The notes beneath the pieces were generated by a model. That model saw nothing but the letters and a program-made list of their open reading frames with translations, was not told where the DNA came from and did no database searches. Of a stretch of DNA of 42,611 bases, positions 1 to 8,624 are shown one piece after another. The DNA comes from Myxococcota bacterium. GTDB taxonomy: Bacteria > Myxococcota_A > Bradymonadia > UBA7976 > UBA1532. Location: NCBI GenBank assembly GCA_023150895.1, contig JAKLJY010000063.1, positions 1-42,611 on the forward strand. Direction: 5' to 3'. The translations under genes and the position numbers were made by a program. Each line of letters begins with the position of its first letter. Position 1 is the first letter of the stretch.

Positions 1-166
1 AGAATCCCCCGGAACTTCATGGTCATCCTGAAACCTCGTACTCATCTTCCGTCTTTGGGTGCTTGCCCGGGCGGGCACGCGAACTCGCGCCGCCCGTGGC
101 CACCGACTGCGTGCGGACCCTATTCGCTGCCCGGAGTCTGTTGCAACCCCGAGGCGCACCGCGGCG
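1..166. other. left-edge stretch without a supported gene
   Basis: I see no gene in these 166 bases. Reading frames that cross it continue antisense into the lipoprotein gene that ends at 167 and look like GC-rich shadows. The only structure noticed is a short self-complementary run, TGCCCG-GG-CGGGCA (64-77), downstream of that gene's stop. It could be part of a terminator, but its stem is short and no U-tract follows, so I do not call one. Confidence 0.5.
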
Positions 167-1114
167 TCAGCGAGTCTGGCAGCGACAGCGCAGGTTCGGC
201 GCCTCGTGCAGACAGCCGGCGGGCTCGCCCTGCGCGCACGGGGCGGCGGCGTCGGCAAAGAACCCGGCCAGGCAGGCGCTGCCGAACATCTGACACGTCG
301 CGAGGCAGTTCGCCGCCGTCGAGACGAGGTCACAGAAGCGCTCCCCCGTGACGTGAACCCCCGCATCGCAGATCTGTGCGCCGCCGTAGCCCGGGCACTG
401 GTCGACGACAGTCGTATCGCACATGCCGTTGGGGCGACAGATGCCGCTTTCTTCGCACGGTTGCCCCTCGCCGGCGGGCGCGAGCGTACCGGGCGTGGTG
501 TCGACACAGCCCTCGATGACCTCGCAGGCGCTCCCTGCGCGCACCGTCTCGGTCGGTCGGACGTCCCCGCACGAGACCGGATCGGGCACCGACTTGCATT
601 GCCCCGGGGCGACACACCGGCGACCCGTGGGGAAGTGGACCTGCTTGAAACACACCGCGACGCCCTCGACGACTTCCACGGCGTAGCGATCGAGCAGGCC
701 GCACTCGACGGGCGGGCAGCCCTCGTCGTCGGGCGGGATGACGCCGCGGCCGGCCGCGTCGCAGGTCAGGCAGAGCCCGGGCGTGCAGGTGCCGGGCGAG
801 CCGGTCGGCGGCGCCGCCGCGTCGGGCGGTGTCGCGGCACCGGCGTCCGCGCCGCCGCCCGGATCGAAGGCATCGAGCGTCGTCGGGGGGGGCGTGTACC
901 CCGTCCCCGGGGCGGTCGGCGCCGCGGGGGGTGCGCGGCCCCCTTCTCCGGCGTCCTCGTCGGCCTCGGGCGACGCAGCCGCGCAGGCGCCGAGCGACAG
1001 GGCGGCAAACCCGACGATCCCGGCGATCACCCGCGGGCGGGTCCCGGTTCTGGAGTGGGTCGGAGGGGGACGCACGCGGTCAGCATCCCGCGCGACGGGG
1101 AGCGGGTCAACCAT
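167..1114 (-). CDS. Cys-rich lipoprotein of unknown function (315 aa)
   Basis: I do not recognise a family. The N-terminus has an Arg-rich stretch, a hydrophobic segment and a lipobox (L-S-L-G-A-C near residue 44), so it is probably a lipid-anchored envelope protein. A Pro/Ala/Asp-rich linker follows to about residue 105. The C-terminal two thirds is Cys-rich, with clusters such as C-x-P-G-L-C-x-x-C and, at the extreme end, C-R-C, suggesting a disulfide-stabilised extracytoplasmic fold. The ATG at 1114 gives a long n-region of about 29 residues and has no clear Shine-Dalgarno, so a downstream GTG could be used instead. It lies 33 bp after the 405-aa lipoprotein gene on the same strand, so the two are probably cotranscribed. 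Confidence 0.75.
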   Translation of the reverse strand: MVDPLPVARDADRVRPPPTHSRTGTRPRVIAGIVGFAALSLGACAAASPEADEDAGEGGRAPPAAPTAPGTGYTPPPTTLDAFDPGGGADAGAATPPDAAAPPTGSPGTCTPGLCLTCDAAGRGVIPPDDEGCPPVECGLLDRYAVEVVEGVAVCFKQVHFPTGRRCVAPGQCKSVPDPVSCGDVRPTETVRAGSACEVIEGCVDTTPGTLAPAGEGQPCEESGICRPNGMCDTTVVDQCPGYGGAQICDAGVHVTGERFCDLVSTAANCLATCQMFGSACLAGFFADAAAPCAQGEPAGCLHEAPNLRCRCQTR

Positions 1115-1147
1115 GGCACGGCCGGCGGATGATTCTCCGGCGGGCGC

Positions 1148-2365
1148 TCAGGGGAGCTCCTCCCGCAGCGCGGCGAGCAACGTCGCCGCCGGGCAGTCGC
1201 CCTCGCAGCGGCCGAGCACGGCGCCCCGGGCCGCCCAGAGGCGGGCGCGGAAGTGTTCGTTCACGTCGCTGTCCCAGGCCCGCGCGTGATTGCCCTGGCA
1301 GACCTCGCCCCAGGCGGCCGTGAGACCGCGCTCCCCGACGCGCGCGAGGCACGCGGCTTCGGTCTCGCGGGCCATCGCCGCCTGGTAGGCGCAGTACTCG
1401 GTGCGGTGGAGGGAGTTGATGCGGCAGTAACACCCCGTCGAGCAGCCGTCGGTCACGCCGTGGAGAAACGGGTACTCGACCCAGCCGTCTCCCATGTTCT
1501 CGATCACGCCACCCTCGAGGGGAAAGATCCGCGACGACTGGGCCATGACCTTGTTGGCGATGATCAGAAGGCCTTCGACCCAGGTGGCCCGGTCGGTCTC
1601 GCGCCGCCGGTCCAGCGTGGGCAGGATCCCCGCGGCGTCGATGATCCACCGCGCCACGCGGCGCGGCGACGGGTTGGCCACCACGACCCGCGACGACAGC
1701 GGCCCCGCCGAGTAGTCGCACCGCCGGGCGGCGTGGGGCCAGCCCGGGTGCTCGACGTCGACGCACGCGCCTTCCACGTACGGCACGGCGTCGAGGGCGT
1801 CGACGAGCTCGGCCGGGAGGTCCTCGATGGGGCGAACGCAGCGATCGGGGACCCCGGGCGGCATCCAGTCGCAGGCCGTCTCGCAGCGCTCGACCGGCAC
1901 GCGGCGCCCGTTGCGACAGGTGTAGACCACCAGCGGATCACCTCCGACGCCGTTGCCGCCGCAGACCCGTCCCCCCTCGCGGTTGCAGGGCCCGATGTCG
2001 CCGGCGTCGGGCCCGGGGCCGGCGTCCGGCAGTGCGCCGCTCGCGTCGACGTCGATGCTCGAAGCGTCCGGGCGACGGTCGTCTGCGTCCGTGGCCGCGG
2101 ATGCGGCATCGACCGCCGGCCGTGCGCCGTCGGCGGGGCGCTCGACGGGCGCGGCGTCCGGCGAGGCGGTCGGGGGCGCCACGTCCGGCGACCCCGAAGG
2201 CGCGGCCGCGTCCGTCGTCGGGCCCGCGTGGGGACGGGTGGCGTCGGGGGGTCGCGGCGCCCCGGGTGACTCGGCGGCGAGCTCGCCCGATTGGCAGGCG
2301 GCCAGGACGACGAGGCCGAGGGCGGCCCCGAGAGCGAGCGATGGAAGGCGAACGGGATGCACCAT
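1148..2365 (-). CDS. lipoprotein with Asp/Ala/Pro linker and C-terminal domain of unknown function (405 aa)
   Basis: The start at 2365 gives a textbook lipoprotein signal peptide with lipobox L-A-A-C (Cys about residue 24). A low-complexity Asp/Ala/Pro/Thr linker follows to about residue 125, a style shared with the giant lipoprotein opposite. The rest (about residues 130-405) looks globular and Cys-containing, with N-C-N-R and G-C-Y-C-R-I-N type spacing, but I recognise no family. It is divergent from the gene starting at 2492, leaving a 126-bp shared upstream region. An envelope location is supported by the signal; the function is unknown. Confidence 0.78.
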   Translation of the reverse strand: MVHPVRLPSLALGAALGLVVLAACQSGELAAESPGAPRPPDATRPHAGPTTDAAAPSGSPDVAPPTASPDAAPVERPADGARPAVDAASAATDADDRRPDASSIDVDASGALPDAGPGPDAGDIGPCNREGGRVCGGNGVGGDPLVVYTCRNGRRVPVERCETACDWMPPGVPDRCVRPIEDLPAELVDALDAVPYVEGACVDVEHPGWPHAARRCDYSAGPLSSRVVVANPSPRRVARWIIDAAGILPTLDRRRETDRATWVEGLLIIANKVMAQSSRIFPLEGGVIENMGDGWVEYPFLHGVTDGCSTGCYCRINSLHRTEYCAYQAAMARETEAACLARVGERGLTAAWGEVCQGNHARAWDSDVNEHFRARLWAARGAVLGRCEGDCPAATLLAALREELP

Positions 2366-2480
2366 CCGGGCAGTTTCGGGGCGGCGGCGCCGCAGAGCAA
2401 CTCCGTGTCACGCTGCACCCACCCGAAACTTGAGTCCGGGTCGGCGAATGCCGATCCTGCCAGGGTGCCCCCACGCGTCG

Positions 2481-2485
2481 AGGAG
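2481..2485 (+). promoter_or_regulatory. Shine-Dalgarno fixing the start of the giant lipoprotein
   Basis: AGGAG ends 6 bases before the ATG at 2492. The reading frame is open further upstream to 2291, but that extension is antisense to the divergent lipoprotein gene. The ATG at 2492 is followed at once by a lipoprotein signal peptide, so this site decides the start. Confidence 0.75.
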
Positions 2486-2491
2486 AAGCGT

Positions 2492-5400
2492 ATGTCGATT
2501 TCGAGTCTGTCCACCCGGCACCCCCTGCTCTGGGCGGCGCTGTGGATGATCGCCTGTGATGGTGGCGGCGGCGGTGGCGGTGGCAGTCCGGGCGATGCCG
2601 GCGGCGGCTCCGGTGAGCCGGTGGTCGACGCCGGCCCGGACAGCGGCGAGACGGTCCTCGACGGGCAGCCCCGGCCGGACGCTCGCCCGCGCCCGGACGC
2701 CCGTCCCCCCGAGCCGGACGGTCCCCCGCCCGACCCCGACGACGCGCGCGTGCCCCCCGCCGATGCCCGCATCCCCGATCCGGACGGGGCGACGCCCCCT
2801 CCCCCCGACGGCGAGGTCCCCGACGCCGCCGTCCCCTGCGAGCCCGGCGAGGTCCGGGCCTGCGAGAGCGCCTGCGCGGACAGCACCGAGACATGTATCG
2901 ACGGCGTTTACGGGCCGTGCACGCCGCCTGCGGAACAGTGCAACGGGCGAGACGACGACTGTGACGGCGAGACGGACGAAGGCTTCGACGTCGGCACCGA
3001 CTGTGTCTCGGGCGTCGGCGCCTGCGAGGCGCCGGGCACCACGGTCTGCGCCGCCGACGGCCTCGGGACGCTCTGTGGGGCGACCCCCGGGACGCCGAGG
3101 CTCGAGACCTGCAACGGTCTCGACGACGACTGCGACGGGCAGATCGACGCGGACGGGGCGGGTCCGCTCGCCCTCGAGTGCTGGGACGGTCCGCCCGAAG
3201 CTCTCGGCGTCGGCGCGTGTGCGGCGGGCCTGGCGATCTGTCTCGACGGCTCGCCCGGCGCGTGTGGCGGCCAGGTGCTGCCCGCCCCGGAGACCTGCAA
3301 CGGCATCGACGACGACTGCGACGGACAGATCGACGAAGGCGAAGACGGCCTCGCGCTTACGGAGGCCTGCTACACCGGCGAACCGGGCACGGTCCGCGTC
3401 GGCCTGTGCCGCGACGGCCTGCGCATCTGCGGCCCCGGGGGCGCCTTCGGGCCCTGCGAAGGCGAAGTCATCCCCGCCATCGAGATCTGCGATCAGAGCG
3501 ACAACGACTGCGACGGCGCCGTCGACGACGTCGAGGGCGGCTGCGCCTGCGAGCCCGGCACACGCCAGGCGTGTTACTCGGGCCCGGCGGGCACGGAGGG
3601 CTTCGGCGCCTGCGCCGCGGGCGTGCAGATCTGCCTGCCCGACGGCACCGGCTTCGGCCCCTGCGAAGGACAGGTGCTGCCCGGGGTCGAGACGTGCAAC
3701 GGCGCCGACGACGACTGCAACGGCGCCGACGACGACGCGATCGCGGGCACGGGTGTGCGCTGCGGGGCCGGCATCGGCGCCTGCGGCGCGCTGGGCGCGA
3801 CGGTCTGCGATCCCGCGCAGGCCCGTGTCGTCTGCGACGCCGTCCCCCTCGAACCGCAGGTCGAGCGCTGCAACGGCGTCGACGACGACTGCAACGGCGA
3901 GGTCGACGACGGTCTCGGCATCGGCGCGTTGTGCGGCACGGGCCTGGGGGCCTGCGCCGTCGAGGGCGTGCTCGCGTGCGATGCCGACGGTGAGGTCGTC
4001 TGCCGCGCGCCGGCCGTCGAGCCGGGGGTCGAGGTCTGCGATGGCGTCGACAACGACTGCGATGGCGAAATCGACAACGGGCTGCGACAGGGCGAGGCCT
4101 GCACGGTCGGCGTCGGCGCGTGCGCGGCCGCGGGTGTGTTTCAGTGCGACGAGGCGGGCGGCGTGGTGTGCTCCGCCCCGCCCGGCGAGCCCGGCGTCGA
4201 GGTCTGTGACGCCGTCGACAACGACTGCGACGGCGAGACGGATGAAGAGAACCCGGGAGGCGGCGAGGCCTGTGACACCGGCCTGCCCGGCGCCTGCGGG
4301 CCCGGCGTGACGGCCTGTGTCGAGGGTGCGGTCACCTGCACCCAGCAGACCGGCGCGAGCCCGGAGGCCTGCAACGGCCTCGACGACGACTGCAATGGCG
4401 TCCCGGACGACGGCCCCGATGGCATGCGACTGACCCGCCCGTGTTACGACGGCCCCGAGGGCACCGACGGCCGCGGGCAGTGTCAGGGCGGCGTCGCGAC
4501 CTGCGCGGGCGGTGAATTCGGCGCCTGCGAAGGGCAGGTGCTCCCCGCCGACGAGTTCTGCGACTCGCGGGACAACGACTGCAACGGCGCGACGGACGAT
4601 GTGGCCGCCGGGAGCTGCGTGTGCCGTCCCGGCGAGGTCCGGGCGTGTTACGGCGGACCGGCCGGCACCCAGGGCGTCGGCCTGTGCCGCGGGGGGACGC
4701 AGACGTGCGCCGCCGACGGCCTGAGCTTCGGCCCGTGTGAGGGCGAGGTCCTGCCGACGGGTGAGCTCTGCGACGGCCTCGACAACAACTGCAACGGGCG
4801 GGACGACGACGCCATCGCCGGCGTCGGCGGGGCCTGCAATGCCGGTGTCGGCGACTGCAACGCCCGCGGCGTGTTCTATTGCGACGCGGAGACGGGCGAG
4901 ATCGCCTGCGGCGCGCAGCCCGGCGATCCCCGGGCCGAGATCTGCGACGGGCGCGACAACGACTGCGACGGCACCGTCGACGACGGTCTCGCGCTCGGCG
5001 AGGCCTGCACGGTAGGCGTCGGTGCCTGCGCCGCGACGGGCGTGCGCGTCTGCGGCGCGAACGGCGGCGTCACGTGCAGCGTGCAGCCCCGCGCCCCGAC
5101 GGCCGAGGTCTGCGATGCCATCGACAACGACTGCGACGGCGTCGTCGACGACGGGCTGAACCTCGGCGCGGCCTGCGCCGTCGGCACGGGCGCCTGCCGC
5201 GCGGGCGGTACGCTGGTCTGCGGCGTCGGTGGCGCCGTGGTCTGCGGCGCGCAGCCGTCCGCCCCCCAGAACGAGATCTGCGACGGCCTCGACAACGACT
5301 GCGACGGGGCGGTGGACGACGGCAACCCCGGCGGCGGGGGCGACTGCAATACGGGTCGCCCCGGCGTCTGCGCGGCGGGCACGCTGGCCTGCAACGGCGG

Positions 5401-8400
5401 CGCGCTCGAATGCCGTGGTCGCCTCAGCCCCGCCGCCGAGATCTGCGACGGCGCCGACAACGACTGCGATGGCTTCACCGACGAGGACGACGCCGGCGGC
5501 GCGCTCACCCGCGCCTGTTACGACGGTCCGGCGGGCACGAACGGCGTCGGTCTCTGCCACGGCGGTTTCGCCACCTGCGGCAACGGACGCTTCGGCGCGT
5601 GTGTCGGGCAGGTGCTCCCGGTGGTCGAGATCTGCGATACCTTCGACAACGACTGTGATGGCACTGTCGACAATCCCCCGGGCGGCGCGGTCTGCGCGTG
5701 CATCCCCGGCACGAGCCGGGCGTGTTACTCCGGCCCCGCGGGCACCCAGAACGTCGGCGTCTGCCGCGGCGGCAACCAGGCCTGCCTGCCGGACGGCAGC
5801 GGTTACGGCCCGTGCAATGGTCAGGTCCTGCCGGGCGCCGAGGTCTGCGACGGCGCCGACAACGACTGCAACGGCGCCCCCGACGACGCCCCCGGCGCCG
5901 GCCAGCCCTGCTCGAACGGGGTCGGCGAGTGCGCTTCGGCCGGTCGCCAGGTCTGCGACGCCGCCGCGGGCCGCCTGATCTGCGACGCCGTGCCCCGGGC
6001 GCCGGCCGTCGAGACGTGTGACGGCCTCGACAATGACTGCGACGGCGTAAACGACGACGTCGCGGGCCTCGGCGAGGCCTGCCAGAACGGCGTCGGCGCC
6101 TGCACGCGCGCCGGCCGCCGCGTGTGCGACCTCGCGCAGCGCGCGCTGCGATGCGATGCGGTGCCGGGCGCCCCGGCGGCCGAGACCTGCAACGGCGTGG
6201 ACGACGACTGCGACGCGGCCGTCGACGACGGCGCCCTGCCCGGGGTCGGCGACGACTGCCAGAACGGCGTGGGTGCGTGCGAAGCGGTCGGTCTGACGGT
6301 CTGCGCCGGTGCGCAGGGGGTGGTCTGCGGGGCGGTCCCCCTGCCCCCCGCCGACGAGACGTGCAACGGCGCCGACGACGACTGCGACGGCACCGTGGAC
6401 GACGCGCCCGTCGACGCGGGCGGTGCCTGCAGCGAAGGCATCGGGGCCTGCAACCGCGCCGGTGTGGTGCAGTGCGTCCAGGCCGAGCTCGTCTGCAATG
6501 CCGTGCCCGGCGCGCCCGGCCCGGAGCTCTGCGACGGCCTCGACAACGACTGCAACGAAGCCGTCGACGACGGTCGCAACTGCACGGTCTACACCACCTG
6601 CCTGGACGCCTATGCCCGCGGCGAACGCCAGAGCGGCGTCTACCGCATCCAGCCCACGGGTCAGGCCGCCCCGGTCGACCTGTACTGCGACATGGAGACC
6701 GACGGCGGCGGCTGGTCGCTCATCGGCAGCACGGTGTCGACGACGTTCAACGACGATGGCACGCCGACCTACTACGCCGATCTCGCCACCCTCGCGCCCG
6801 TCGCCGGGCATGCGTTCGTGTGGGAGGGCCTGCGCAACATGGGTGACCGCTTCGATCTGCGGTTCGCCTGCCGCGACGCCGTGCGCGCGGCCGACGCGCC
6901 CATGACCGTCGACCTCTCGTTCTACCGGACCGGCTGGTACAAAGAGATCATCACCAGCTCCGACGCCACGAGCTGCTTCAACGAGGCCGACGGCACCGGT
7001 CAGGACATGGCGCCCCCCGCGCGCCGCAACAACGTCACCGGCGACACCCGCCCGCGCGGCGACCAGTGGAACTTCGGGTACCTCGAGGGTGAGGACGCCT
7101 GCGGCGACACCGGCGACTTCACGGTCGACTTCGACGGCCGCGGCATGGGCGACAACCGCTCGGACGGCACGGACTGGGGCGAAGACGACAACGCCCGCAA
7201 GTGCGGCCGCGCCGGCCTGGCGACCGGTCAGTGGTTCATGTTCGCCCGCGAGCGGCGCCGGGTGGCGGTGCTGGGGCCCGACGTCGCGGCCGCCCTGCGG
7301 AGCGCCGGCGTCCCGGCCGAGACGCTGGACTACGCCGATCCCGACGTGGCCGCGCGGATCGACGTGCGGGTCTACGAGGCGCTCGTGCTCGGTCGCTACG
7401 CCTTCGACTGGGCGCAGATGAGCCCGGACCTCGCCGAGGCCATCGCGACGTTCGCCTACGAGGGCGGCAGCATCATCAGCGAGTCCGAGGGCGCCGCCCT
7501 GCTGGTCTCGGACTATGGCGGCGACTTCGTCTATGGCGAGGGCGCCCGGCCGAACATCGCACTCTACCCCGGGCAGGTCAGCGGCGGCGTCGGCCCCGGG
7601 CTCGACACCCCCGTCTCCAACTTCGCCGCGGGTGATCCCCTGTTTGCGGGGGTCGCGGCGCCGCTGCGCGCCGGAGACGGCACCGAGAACTTCGTCTACA
7701 CCCACCCCGTCGAGGGCGAGAACACCTACCTGCGCACCGTGGCGACCTTCCCCGGCGACGGGGAGATCTTCCCGGCGGTGGATCTCCCGGCCGTGCAGCG
7801 CGGCCGCTACTGTGGCGGCAGCGTCGTCTTCGCGAACTTCGACTACGCCGACGCGATCGATCAGCCCGCCGTGACGACGTTCCTGGCGAACGCCGCCCGC
7901 GACGCGCTGCTCTCACCGCTGCCCGCCCTCGAGGACCCGTGCCCGCTCCCCCTGCGCCCGGATCTCCTCCTGTGCGGCGGTTCGACGCGCGACGTGACCG
8001 AATTCCTCCGCGGCGGGACGGCACTCGACCTGCAGGCCGGCTGCGCGCCGGACGCGCAGACGCAGGCCATCCTGATGACCCGCGGCGCCGTGGCGCAGCC
8101 CGGTCTCTTCGACCCGGCGGCCTTGCAGGCGTACGTGCGCAACGGCGGCATCGTCATCACCGAGCTCGGCAGCTCGGATGAGGTCTTCAACGCCGTTTTC
8201 GGCACGAACGTGCCCCCCGGCGTGGCCGTCGGCGACTGCCGCAACGCGGTGGCGCCGTACTTCCAGATGAACCCGCTCGAGAGCTTCTGGGACGAGAATC
8301 GCCACACGCCGCCCGCCGCCAACCGCCGCGGCTGCGGGTATGACATGCAGGGCTACCCGGGCATCACCCGCCTCGGCGGACCCAACAGTCAGGCGGTGAC

Positions 8401-8569
8401 GCTCGCCTACCGCGATCTCGGCGCCGGCCGCGTGTGGCTCGTCGAGGCCGACTGGACGGCCAATACGGTCGTCGACGCCTCGATGGATCCCAGCCGCGGG
8501 CTCATGCACTACATGATCACCCACGGCCGCAACCCCTACGACCTCGCCCGCCTGCCCATCGCGCAGTGA
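2492..8569 (+). CDS. giant lipoprotein: 21 MopE-like repeats, fibrinogen-like domain, two ThuA/GATase-like regions (2025 aa)
   Basis: Seen: signal peptide with lipobox and Cys22; a nine-Gly run; a Pro/Asp-rich linker to about residue 125; then 21 copies of C-[ND]-G-x-D-[DN]-D-C-[DN]-G-x-x-D-[DE] from residue 150 to about 1360. These match the putative metal-binding repeat named after MopE, the copper-binding surface protein of Methylococcus, and resemble Asp-rich calcium loops. Residues about 1370-1587 carry a fibrinogen C-terminal signature (G-V-Y-R-I-Q-P, then C-D-M-E-T-D-G-G-G-W). Residues about 1590-1810 and 1825-2025 each resemble a Rossmann-type ThuA or GATase-like fold (for example V-A-V-L-G-P-D and G-G-I-V-I-T-E-L-G). 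Probably lipid-anchored at the cell surface, where it may bind metal or glycans. The gene is intact. It converges on the ATPase gene at 8625, with a hairpin between them. Confidence 0.88.
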   Translation: MSISSLSTRHPLLWAALWMIACDGGGGGGGGSPGDAGGGSGEPVVDAGPDSGETVLDGQPRPDARPRPDARPPEPDGPPPDPDDARVPPADARIPDPDGATPPPPDGEVPDAAVPCEPGEVRACESACADSTETCIDGVYGPCTPPAEQCNGRDDDCDGETDEGFDVGTDCVSGVGACEAPGTTVCAADGLGTLCGATPGTPRLETCNGLDDDCDGQIDADGAGPLALECWDGPPEALGVGACAAGLAICLDGSPGACGGQVLPAPETCNGIDDDCDGQIDEGEDGLALTEACYTGEPGTVRVGLCRDGLRICGPGGAFGPCEGEVIPAIEICDQSDNDCDGAVDDVEGGCACEPGTRQACYSGPAGTEGFGACAAGVQICLPDGTGFGPCEGQVLPGVETCNGADDDCNGADDDAIAGTGVRCGAGIGACGALGATVCDPAQARVVCDAVPLEPQVERCNGVDDDCNGEVDDGLGIGALCGTGLGACAVEGVLACDADGEVVCRAPAVEPGVEVCDGVDNDCDGEIDNGLRQGEACTVGVGACAAAGVFQCDEAGGVVCSAPPGEPGVEVCDAVDNDCDGETDEENPGGGEACDTGLPGACGPGVTACVEGAVTCTQQTGASPEACNGLDDDCNGVPDDGPDGMRLTRPCYDGPEGTDGRGQCQGGVATCAGGEFGACEGQVLPADEFCDSRDNDCNGATDDVAAGSCVCRPGEVRACYGGPAGTQGVGLCRGGTQTCAADGLSFGPCEGEVLPTGELCDGLDNNCNGRDDDAIAGVGGACNAGVGDCNARGVFYCDAETGEIACGAQPGDPRAEICDGRDNDCDGTVDDGLALGEACTVGVGACAATGVRVCGANGGVTCSVQPRAPTAEVCDAIDNDCDGVVDDGLNLGAACAVGTGACRAGGTLVCGVGGAVVCGAQPSAPQNEICDGLDNDCDGAVDDGNPGGGGDCNTGRPGVCAAGTLACNGGALECRGRLSPAAEICDGADNDCDGFTDEDDAGGALTRACYDGPAGTNGVGLCHGGFATCGNGRFGACVGQVLPVVEICDTFDNDCDGTVDNPPGGAVCACIPGTSRACYSGPAGTQNVGVCRGGNQACLPDGSGYGPCNGQVLPGAEVCDGADNDCNGAPDDAPGAGQPCSNGVGECASAGRQVCDAAAGRLICDAVPRAPAVETCDGLDNDCDGVNDDVAGLGEACQNGVGACTRAGRRVCDLAQRALRCDAVPGAPAAETCNGVDDDCDAAVDDGALPGVGDDCQNGVGACEAVGLTVCAGAQGVVCGAVPLPPADETCNGADDDCDGTVDDAPVDAGGACSEGIGACNRAGVVQCVQAELVCNAVPGAPGPELCDGLDNDCNEAVDDGRNCTVYTTCLDAYARGERQSGVYRIQPTGQAAPVDLYCDMETDGGGWSLIGSTVSTTFNDDGTPTYYADLATLAPVAGHAFVWEGLRNMGDRFDLRFACRDAVRAADAPMTVDLSFYRTGWYKEIITSSDATSCFNEADGTGQDMAPPARRNNVTGDTRPRGDQWNFGYLEGEDACGDTGDFTVDFDGRGMGDNRSDGTDWGEDDNARKCGRAGLATGQWFMFARERRRVAVLGPDVAAALRSAGVPAETLDYADPDVAARIDVRVYEALVLGRYAFDWAQMSPDLAEAIATFAYEGGSIISESEGAALLVSDYGGDFVYGEGARPNIALYPGQVSGGVGPGLDTPVSNFAAGDPLFAGVAAPLRAGDGTENFVYTHPVEGENTYLRTVATFPGDGEIFPAVDLPAVQRGRYCGGSVVFANFDYADAIDQPAVTTFLANAARDALLSPLPALEDPCPLPLRPDLLLCGGSTRDVTEFLRGGTALDLQAGCAPDAQTQAILMTRGAVAQPGLFDPAALQAYVRNGGIVITELGSSDEVFNAVFGTNVPPGVAVGDCRNAVAPYFQMNPLESFWDENRHTPPAANRRGCGYDMQGYPGITRLGGPNSQAVTLAYRDLGAGRVWLVEADWTANTVVDASMDPSRGLMHYMITHGRNPYDLARLPIAQ
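3296..6529 (+). repeat. three tandem six-motif super-repeats (1074, 1074 and 1086 bp)
   Basis: The linkers between successive MopE-type motifs fall into four classes: B (C-Y-x-G-P-x-G-T with F-G-x-C), C (C-x-C-x-P-G then C-Y-x-G-P), D (G-V-G-A-C) and E (T-G-x-P-G-x-C). From motif 3 they run B-C-D-D-D-E, B-C-D-D-D-E, B-C-D-D-D-D. The units start at the first Cys codon of motifs 3 (3296), 9 (4370) and 15 (5444), so the first two are both exactly 1074 bp; the third runs to motif 21 (6530). The order shows amplification of a 358-residue block, not only of single motifs. Confidence 0.85.
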
Positions 8570-8605
8570 GCGCGAGGGCGCGCCGGTGAGCGCGGGTCCG
8601 TGAAT

Positions 8606-8622
8606 CGGCCGGGGGTCGGCCG
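8606..8622. terminator. candidate bidirectional terminator hairpin
   Basis: CGGCCG, loop GGGGT, CGGCCG form a 6-bp GC stem in the 55-bp gap between the convergent stops at 8569 and 8625. A weaker outer pair (GTGAGC near 8587, GCTCAC near 8623) may extend it. There is no T-tract, so an intrinsic terminator is only plausible. Confidence 0.35.
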
Positions 8623-8624
8623 GC

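Noticed and set aside
2939-6580. Regularly spaced repeats that could suggest a CRISPR array
   Set aside because: Repeats are in frame, encode C-[ND]-G-x-D-[DN]-D-C motifs, vary in sequence, and no cas genes are present.
2408-7705. Very long open frame (1765 codons) on the minus strand opposite the MopE-like gene
   Set aside because: It is the antisense of a repetitive, GC-rich gene; the translation is Val/Ala/Asp-rich with no domain, and the plus-strand gene has signal peptide, Shine-Dalgarno and recognisable domains.
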